Source: Methylococcaceae bacterium
Lineage (GTDB): Bacteria; Pseudomonadota; Gammaproteobacteria; Methylococcales; UBA1147
Direction of reading: 5' to 3'
Assembly (NCBI GenBank): GCA_022616595.1
Contig: JAKEEL010000281.1
Coordinates: 1 to 11,264, forward strand
Length of the DNA: 11,264 nucleotides
Of the stretch, positions 6,700 through 11,264 are shown one piece after another (the first letter of the stretch is position 1; each line of letters starts with the position of its first letter). The translations under genes and the position numbers were made by a program. The notes beneath the pieces were generated by a model that did not search any database, was not told the DNA's origin, and saw only the letters and a list, made by a program, of their open reading frames with translations.

Positions 6700-7695
6700 A
6701 TGAAAATAGCGATCGTAAAACTCTCTTCATTGGGAGATATCATTCATGCGATGGTTGCACTGCAATTTATTAAAGCGGGTTTAAAAGATTTACGGATTGA
6801 CTGGATCGTCGAGCAAGGCTTTTCGGAGATATTAAAACATAATCCGGATATCGATCATATACGCTGCGTTGATATAAGGTCCCTGAAGAAAAGCATATCC
6901 GGACTTTTCTCGGAGATCGGCAAAATCCGGAAGTATGCGAGCTTTGATTATGATTTGGTAATCGATGCGCAAGGATTGATAAAATCGGCTGTAATATCCT
7001 ATCTAATTGGCAGAAAGAAAACCGGTTTCGATCGCAATTCCATCAGGGAAAAACCGGCTTCCTGGTTTTATGATCAAAAGATCCATTATCCTTACGACGC
7101 GAATAGCATCGACCGGAATGCCGCGGTGATCGCCGGCGCCCTCGGGATGAAGATTACTGCGGAACAAATACACGATAAAAAGCCTTTCTTGTTTTTCGAT
7201 CGACCCGATCATGGAATAGACGATTTTTTCCCGCGCGATCAAAAAACCATCGTATTCGTGGTCGGTTCGACCTGGGAAAGCCGCAATTATCCGAAGGAAA
7301 AATTTCATGCGATCGCGCAGGCCTTGCGGCAAAACTGTCTCGTCATTTGGAACAGTGAAGCCGAAAGAGATAAAGCGCGATGGCTCGCCGGACGATCTTC
7401 GTACATCACGATGCTGCCGAAACTCGACTTGAACAGCCTGAAAGCCGTGATCGCCAGAGCCGATTTATTGATCGGTAACGACACCGGTCCGACCCATATG
7501 GCGTGGGCCTTGAATCGGCCGTCCATTACTCTATTCGGTCCAACACCGGTGAGCCGGGTTTATCAGACCGCGATCAACAAAGCGGTGAAATCCTCATCCA
7601 CAGTCAATCCTTTCAAATTGAATAGAAATGACTTCTCCATCCGGGATATCGATGCGAATCTCATTATCGAGAAAGCGATCGAACTATTGAAATAG
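6700..7695 (+). CDS. waaC: LPS heptosyltransferase I (WaaC)
   Basis: WaaC transfers the first L-glycero-D-manno-heptose from ADP-heptose onto Kdo of Kdo2-lipid A at the cytoplasmic face of the inner membrane. The 331-residue product is a GT-B fold GT9 enzyme. The N-terminus MKIAIVKLSSLGDIIHAMVALQ is the conserved GT9 start, with the Asp in GDIIH matching the proposed catalytic base. It is followed by DYDLVIDAQGLIKSA, GFDRNSIREKPASWFY and, in the C-terminal ADP-heptose domain, STWESRNYPKEKF and DLLIGNDTGPTHMAWALNRPSITLFGPT. An in-frame start 60 nt upstream would add 20 residues before this conserved beginning, so the ATG at 6700 is preferred, though no good ribosome binding site precedes it. 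The gene is visibly more A+T-rich than the gspE operon, and its wording (DAQGLIKSA, NSIREK, DKKPFLF) resembles Campylobacterota WaaC as I recall them, suggesting acquisition by transfer. Confidence 0.92.
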   Translation: MKIAIVKLSSLGDIIHAMVALQFIKAGLKDLRIDWIVEQGFSEILKHNPDIDHIRCVDIRSLKKSISGLFSEIGKIRKYASFDYDLVIDAQGLIKSAVISYLIGRKKTGFDRNSIREKPASWFYDQKIHYPYDANSIDRNAAVIAGALGMKITAEQIHDKKPFLFFDRPDHGIDDFFPRDQKTIVFVVGSTWESRNYPKEKFHAIAQALRQNCLVIWNSEAERDKARWLAGRSSYITMLPKLDLNSLKAVIARADLLIGNDTGPTHMAWALNRPSITLFGPTPVSRVYQTAINKAVKSSSTVNPFKLNRNDFSIRDIDANLIIEKAIELLK

Positions 7696-7773
7696 TCGTC
7701 GAAACTTGCGATCCGTTATTCTGGCTAAATACGTTCGGCGGATACCGCAAGCGTCGGGCGCTGCCGCATGCTG

Positions 7774-7785
7774 CCGGCATGCCGG
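7774..7785. repeat. perfect 12-bp palindrome CCGGCATGCCGG
   Basis: CCGGCATGCCGG is its own reverse complement and sits in the non-coding stretch just after waaC. The surrounding 17-mer CTGCCGGCATGCCGGAC (7771-7787) recurs with one mismatch at 7868-7884 (A replacing G), 97 bp away, inside the glycosyltransferase remnant. It may be chance in G+C-rich DNA, a small duplication, or part of a repeated intergenic element. Confidence 0.5.
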
Positions 7786-7798
7786 ACATCTCGAATTC

Positions 7799-8035
7799 TC
7801 ATCCTCCCGGCAACTCGGAAAGAACCTGTTCCAGGGTTGCATCGAGCGGCAGCAAAAGGGCTCCGGGCTGCCGACATGCCGGACTGTCGATGCACATCGA
7901 ATCGGCCAGGATCAGTACTTGTCTCTGCAAAGCCAGCGCAACATGCATCAAACCCGAATAATTGGTCACTACCACATCGGCCACCAGAATAATTGACAAC
8001 TCATCGGGCGCTCGGAGTAATCTGACAAAGTAGAA
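7799..8035 (-). pseudogene. C-terminal remnant of a GT9-like (heptosyltransferase-type) glycosyltransferase
   Basis: From a TAA at 8036-8038 the minus strand stays open for 78 codons and reads FYFVRLLRAPDELSIILVADVVVTNYSGLMHVALALQRQVLILADS and onward to a TGA at 7799. The core ADVVVTNYSGLMHVALALQ matches the nucleotide-sugar-binding loop of GT9 enzymes (compare ADLLIGNDTGPTHMAWALN in the neighbouring waaC). The stretch after it looks like a short degenerate C-terminus (ATLEQVLSEL). There is no ATG; the only start is a TTG (7997-7999) inside the domain. About three quarters of a normal GT9 protein is missing, so this is a broken gene. Resemblance to the TxYSG loop of CDP-glycerol glycerophosphotransferases is a weaker alternative. 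Its 5' truncation point is next to that of the DUF523 remnant. Confidence 0.6.
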
Positions 8036-8053
8036 TTACGGAAAATCCGCATA

Positions 8054-8440
8054 ATGAATAGTCAGGTTTTCGTATTTGTTCCGGTATGTCCGGAAGTGGA
8101 TTCGGGATTGGGAGTGCCGCGCGAGCCGATTCGCCTGGTCCGGCTGGATGACGGAACGATCGGGGCGGTGGGAGTGAATGACCCTCGACTCGACGTTACG
8201 GTCACCCTCTCAGACTTCAGCCATTCCCGCATGCCCGATCTCGCCGCAATCCGGGGATATATTGTCAAAAGCAAATCGCCGAACTGCGGCATGAGACAGG
8301 TTCCGATTTATCCTGTTTCCGCTCACGAGGGTCCCGCGACGCTCGCCTGCCGAAGTTTCCAGACCGAAATCCCCTGCTTCCGGAATGATTCCGGGGTGAT
8401 TTCATCATACCTGGTGGAGAGCCAGCCGGGCCAACCATAG
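8054..8440 (+). pseudogene. DUF523 protein remnant, truncated at both ends
   Basis: Residues 5-87 of this 128-residue frame match the middle of DUF523 (YbbK-type) proteins: VFVFVPVCPEVDSGLGVPREPIRLV (5-29), DLAAIRGYIVKSKSPNCGM (62-80), then VPIYP. Intact members start about 45 residues earlier with a conserved SxCLLGxxVRYDG segment, which is absent here; a TAG lies 21 nt upstream of the ATG. After Pro87 (about 8315) the similarity stops and the frame reads into the G+C-rich segment, antisense to the membrane glycosyltransferase gene, giving a non-native tail. The gene has thus lost both its N-terminus and everything after the DUF523 core, including any DUF1722 domain that often follows. DUF523 function is not established; the Cys residues (C12, C78) suggest thiol or metal chemistry but that is inference. 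Confidence 0.75.
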
Positions 8441-9888
8441 GGCCGACCGCCCCCCTGGAGAATGAGGCTTGGCAACCGCCCGTCGCGAAGCGGGACCCAG
8501 GCGTCGTTCGCTCCACTCCGGGCGCGCAAGTACTTATTCACTCCCCGGAAGAACGAGGAGTAGCGAATCCAGTTGCTGCTGCGGTTGAACGCAAGCAGGT
8601 GACCACAGTTGACGGCGTAGATCTCCTCGCCGCTGGAAAGGTAGGCGTGGACCTCCTCGCTCAGCCGGAGCTGATCGGCCAGGGTGTAGTGCACCCGGGT
8701 GTTGAATGCCGGGCCATGCGCCGCAAGACCCGCGAGACCCAGGATCACCAGCCCAGTGGCCGCGAGCCGGAAGGCCGGCGGATCCGCGGAAAGTCGTTCG
8801 ATGAGTGCGGTCGTGCCGATCGCCGCCACCAGGGCGACGTACGGTAACGTCAGGTAGAGATCGGGCGGCCCCTGATGATCGTACAGGGTGAAGGTCAGCA
8901 CCCCGATCATGGTGATCAGAAAGCAGATCCACCCTGGGTTGGCGCGCAAACCCGCGACCGTCTCGGCCGGGCGTCGAGCGATCGCTCCCATCTGCGCCAA
9001 TGCGGTCGCCCCGAACACCAGAGGCACGATATTGCTTAGCCCGAAGCCCTTCTCCCACATTCCCATCAGGCCCCGCAGAGCCCGTAACACGCCCTGAAAC
9101 GAGTGCGTCATGTAGGTGGCGGGATAGGTGAAGCTCTGAAACAGCTGTTCCGCCAGAACTCCGTGACTCCAGAAATAAGCCTCATAGAGCAACACGGGCA
9201 CCACCGTCGCCACCGCCATCCATCCAAGTCTCCGGCGGCCCTCCGGAAACATCACCGCGGTCAGCAGCACCCCGCCGAGCATTATCAGCGTCGGCTGCCA
9301 GCTGAGGAAGCTCAGACTCCCCCAGAACGCGGCCAGCACCCAGCGTTGGTCGGCCACTGCGAGGAGGGTGAGCACCATGAAAACGACGATCAGCAGCTTG
9401 GGCTGTCCGCCCTGCGCCGCGGAATAGCCGAGCGAGGCGAAGGAGAGCATTGCGAAGGCCGCCAGCCACGCCACCCGCTGGTTGCCGCTGAGCCGGAGTC
9501 CGACCATCGCGACCACCCAGACGAGCAGAGCGAGACTCAGAATCGAGCCAACGCGACTCGAGACGACGACCGGCATGCCAACGACATCGCCCAGTCTGAT
9601 GACCGCCGCGGTGACCAGGAGCGGCAGTGTGTTCTTGGGATCAAACGCGCTCTCGTGCTGGGGGACGCCGCCCGTCACCCGCTCGGTGATGTAGAAGTAG
9701 TGCTGGTTGTCGCGATCGGCGAACGGCAGGACGGGAGAGCGATGCACCAAGGCGACCACCACCGTGAGGAGCAGCGTCGTTACGAGCAGCAGCAGTGTGA
9801 AGGCTCGGCCCGGGGGCGACTGTTGGGTGAGTCCGAGGAGGAGGGGCCCGGGACGCAAGGGCGCCCCGGCAGGATCCTGAGCGGTCAT
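8323..9888 (-). CDS. polytopic membrane protein, GT-C / ArnT-like glycosyltransferase
   Basis: The start is the ATG at 9886-9888, giving 521 residues (MTAQDPAGAPLRPG...). It overlaps the stop of the upstream small gene by 4 nt (ATGA). A longer frame to 10296 exists but lacks coding character beyond this point. The architecture suits a GT-C glycosyltransferase using a polyprenyl-phosphate sugar donor: one membrane segment (about 29-47), then an acidic loop FADRDNQHYFYITE (56-69) where D58/D60 could serve as the GT-C catalytic Asp, then about 9-10 further segments to residue 390, and a soluble C-terminal domain (about 395-521) with EEIYAVNCGHLLAFNRSSNWIRYSS. No specific family was recognised and the acceptor is unknown. 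Base composition is far more G+C-rich than the gspE operon or waaC. The stop lies right at the junction with the DUF523 remnant, so the last few residues may not be original. Confidence 0.7.
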   Translation of the reverse strand: MTAQDPAGAPLRPGPLLLGLTQQSPPGRAFTLLLLVTTLLLTVVVALVHRSPVLPFADRDNQHYFYITERVTGGVPQHESAFDPKNTLPLLVTAAVIRLGDVVGMPVVVSSRVGSILSLALLVWVVAMVGLRLSGNQRVAWLAAFAMLSFASLGYSAAQGGQPKLLIVVFMVLTLLAVADQRWVLAAFWGSLSFLSWQPTLIMLGGVLLTAVMFPEGRRRLGWMAVATVVPVLLYEAYFWSHGVLAEQLFQSFTYPATYMTHSFQGVLRALRGLMGMWEKGFGLSNIVPLVFGATALAQMGAIARRPAETVAGLRANPGWICFLITMIGVLTFTLYDHQGPPDLYLTLPYVALVAAIGTTALIERLSADPPAFRLAATGLVILGLAGLAAHGPAFNTRVHYTLADQLRLSEEVHAYLSSGEEIYAVNCGHLLAFNRSSNWIRYSSFFRGVNKYLRARSGANDAWVPLRDGRLPSLILQGGGRPYGWPGWLSTRYDEITPESFRKQGISVWKLRQASVAGPS

Positions 9889-10103
9889 AGGGCCTCCCGT
9901 CGGCGGTAACGGCGTGCACCGGCCAGCCCACCGGCGGCAAAGAGAAGGCCGGCGCCAGCCCCCAGCACGAGCAGTCGTCGCGGTCTCCCGATTAGTTCCC
10001 ACACCCGGCGCCAGATCGGCACCGGTTTGGGTTTGGGGGACAGCGGGGTGTTTACCACCCGGTACCGCTCCAGCGTGAATTGTCCCAAGGAGAACTCGGC
10101 CAT
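9885..10103 (-). CDS. small single-span membrane protein, possibly 5'-truncated
   Basis: The longest reading is 72 residues from the ATG at 10101-10103: MAEFSLGQFTLERYRVVNTP, a Pro/Lys linker (LSPKPKPVPIWRRVW), one hydrophobic span (about 43-61, LLVLGAGAGLLFAAGGLAG) and a basic tail (ARRYRRREAL). Its TGA overlaps the ATG of the downstream membrane glycosyltransferase, so the two are coupled. The layout (Pro-rich stretch, span, basic cytoplasmic tail) is like the C-terminal end of polysaccharide chain-length or sorting-type membrane proteins, but no family was recognised. The ATG directly abuts a strong -10 element, which argues against it being the real start if that promoter is used. A GTG at codon 16 (10056-10058) with GGAG 9 nt upstream is a good alternative, giving 57 residues. 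The gene may also be the tail of a larger one cut near 10104, where composition changes. Confidence 0.55.
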   Translation of the reverse strand: MAEFSLGQFTLERYRVVNTPLSPKPKPVPIWRRVWELIGRPRRLLVLGAGAGLLFAAGGLAGARRYRRREAL

Positions 10104-10131
10104 AGTATAGGAAGAATAAACGGCCTTTCAA
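10104..10131 (-). promoter_or_regulatory. near-consensus sigma-70 type promoter reading into the G+C-rich gene pair
   Basis: On the minus strand TTGAAA (10126-10131), a 16-nt spacer and TATACT (10104-10109) form a promoter with 5/6 matches to the -10 consensus TATAAT and 4/6 to the -35 consensus TTGACA. It lies in A+T-rich DNA just outside the G+C-rich island and reads into the small gene and the membrane glycosyltransferase. A start of transcription about 7 nt past the -10 would fall inside the annotated 72-codon frame. Confidence 0.5.
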
Positions 10132-10210
10132 AGTACTCAAAAACAGATGAGTTGTAAACTCTGATGCTGGTCCCGGGGTGCGATTAAAAGTGATGCATCG
10201 GCATTTGTTG
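10104..10210. other. junction zone between IS remnant and G+C-rich island
   Basis: Between the transposase stop (10211-10213) and the island lie 107 nt of mixed composition with no gene. On the plus strand it contains CCCGGGGTGCGATTAAAAGTGATGC starting near 10173; GGGGTGCGATTAAAAG could be the outer end of the insertion sequence, since IS termini lie shortly after the transposase stop. The other IS end is outside the window, so inverted repeats cannot be compared and no target duplication can be read. The promoter described separately occupies its left edge. Confidence 0.35.
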
Positions 10211-11264
10211 TCATGCAACCTGTTGGTGAACACCTTGCCAATAATCATTCCATCGCTGATTGATCCGGCACAATCGTAAGGCAAGCATATAATCAATATT
10301 TTCGGGTAGCCACCAAGCGCCGGGACGCTTCAGCCGGGTTTGTACGACGTAGCGATGAGCACTTTCAATTTCACCGGAGCCGATCGGAAGTCCTTTTTCA
10401 GTGGCTCCCTGATAATCTGCCCCTGATCCAAACGATTTCGCAAGTATCGGTAGGCCCTGCGAACGGGGGCATTCTCCTCGCTCAGGGATGGCGGTTCAAG
10501 ATGCGGCATCAGGGTTTCCAAGACACGCATCACCCGGTTCATTTTGAGACGCTGTTTCTGCTCATCCAACCAGAATTTCGGCGTGTCGGTACAGCTTGGG
10601 GCCGCTTCTGCCAGGTATTCACAAAGGTGCATGAAATCAATCAAGTAGTGACCCTGACTGCCAAATTGTTCAGCCACCTGGTGTTGGATCCAAGCGGCGC
10701 CATCGCCAACCGCATGCAAATGGGTTTGTCTGCCGAAATTGGCCTTCAACGCACAATCCAATAACTGCCGTCCAGTTGTTTCGACCCCTCCCGAAAAGTT
10801 TCCGCCATAATGCACCGTACGGTTTCCGGATTCATGGGCGATACAAAGCCGCAGTTCCTGCCATCCGAGTTGCTTGCCTTTGCGTTTGTCTCGGGCTTCC
10901 GAGTCGATGGTCACCACCGGAACCATTCCACCATCGGTTTCCGCTATCACGTACTCCGCACCCGCGCCATCCGGCCAATCGCCAGCCAGGTCGGTTTGCT
11001 CGTACAGGGCTTTACCGGGCAGTGTTCGGTGATCATCCGGACGGCACTCACGGGAACCTCGATTCCGTAATGTTCCTGCAGTTTGCCATTGACCTGCCCG
11101 AACGGCAGGTCGGACCCGAAGTCCGTGATCACCCGCTGCAAGGGTCGCGACAGGCTTCGACACAGGACGCCCGTCTGTTCCGAGAAAGCACGAATGATCC
11201 GGGTTCCATTGCGAAATAGCGGTTCGTCCAAGGCAACAATATCAAAGGTGCTTCGCCACTCCGC
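10211..11264 (-). pseudogene. ISKra4-family transposase, frameshifted twice, 5' end outside window
   Basis: Three consecutive frames on the minus strand give one transposase. The first, from the window edge to about 11017, reads AEWRSTFDIVALDEPL ... LQEHYGIEVPVSAVRMITEH. The second (about 11017 to 10394) reads EQTDLAGDWPDGAGAEYVIAETDGGMVPVV ... LHAVGDGAAWIQHQVAEQFGSQGHYLIDFMHLCEYL. The third (to the TGA at 10211) reads GLPIGSGEIESAHRYVVQTRLKRPGAWW ... WNDYWQGVHQQVA. The DDE residues are visible: D in ETDGG, D in VGDGA, E in GSGEIES. The wording matches ISKra4-family transposases as I know them. Each shift equals loss of one base, in a CCC run (11017-11019 as GGG on plus) and an AAAAA run (10394-10398 as T5 on plus). 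The gene is therefore inactive unless these are sequencing errors or the shifts are read through. Confidence 0.88.

Noticed and set aside
7696..8053. CRISPR, tRNA or terminator in the stretch after waaC
   Set aside because: No regularly spaced repeats, no cloverleaf and no hairpin followed by a T-run were found. Only the palindrome and the glycosyltransferase remnant stand out.
9103..9909. 268-codon plus-strand frame inside the G+C-rich island
   Set aside because: It is antisense to the membrane protein and its His/Arg/Gln/Glu-rich translation is typical of a shadow frame in high-G+C DNA.
9889..10296. Extension of the membrane glycosyltransferase to a start at about 10296 (657 residues)
   Set aside because: The added part overlaps the small coupled gene and the transposase 3' end in the wrong frame and looks non-coding. 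The ATGA overlap at 9885-9888 supports the shorter form.
10390..10402. Programmed -1 frameshifting at the AAAAAG run of the transposase
   Set aside because: The run is GAAAAAG rather than a full A6G slippery heptamer, it lies near the 3' end where ISKra4 elements are not known to shift, and a second unrelated shift exists upstream. Decay or sequencing error is simpler.

Overview
The window reads as a piece of a Gram-negative, probably proteobacterial chromosome: it carries a type II secretion system (T2SS) operon and an LPS inner-core heptosyltransferase. No taxon can be named from the sequence alone. It has a well-kept left part (1-7695) and a rearranged right part (7696-11264).

Left part, minus strand: gspE (ATPase), gspF (inner-membrane platform), gspG (major pseudopilin), gspH, gspI, gspJ and gspK (minor pseudopilins), then the start of a gspL-like gene that runs off the left edge. 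The genes are in canonical order with short gaps or overlaps, so they look like one transcript. GspE powers assembly through GspF and GspL of a pseudopilus built from GspG and capped by GspH/I/J/K. Four of the genes (E, G, H, J) appear to start with TTG or GTG. A possible 29-codon reading frame fills the gap between gspK and gspL. Divergent from gspE across a 216-nt intergenic region is waaC (heptosyltransferase I), which is more A+T-rich than the gspE operon and resembles Campylobacterota WaaC proteins in its motifs.

Right part: 7696-8320 holds two gene remnants that point away from each other. One is the C-terminal end of a GT9-like glycosyltransferase (minus). The other is a DUF523 protein that has lost both ends (plus). 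At about 8320 the composition changes abruptly to very G+C-rich. That segment, to about 10103, carries two translationally coupled minus-strand genes: a short protein with one membrane span and a polytopic GT-C/ArnT-like membrane protein. At about 10104 composition changes back, and the rest is the 3' part of an ISKra4-type transposase gene disrupted by two single-base frameshifts.

Main points for a second look: the G+C-rich two-gene island bounded by truncated genes and an IS remnant; a near-consensus promoter at its upstream edge whose position argues for a different start codon; the back-to-back remnants suggesting a deletion scar; the possible micro-gene between gspK and gspL; and the atypical waaC. 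I see no tRNA, rRNA, CRISPR array or clear new defence or biosynthetic system.
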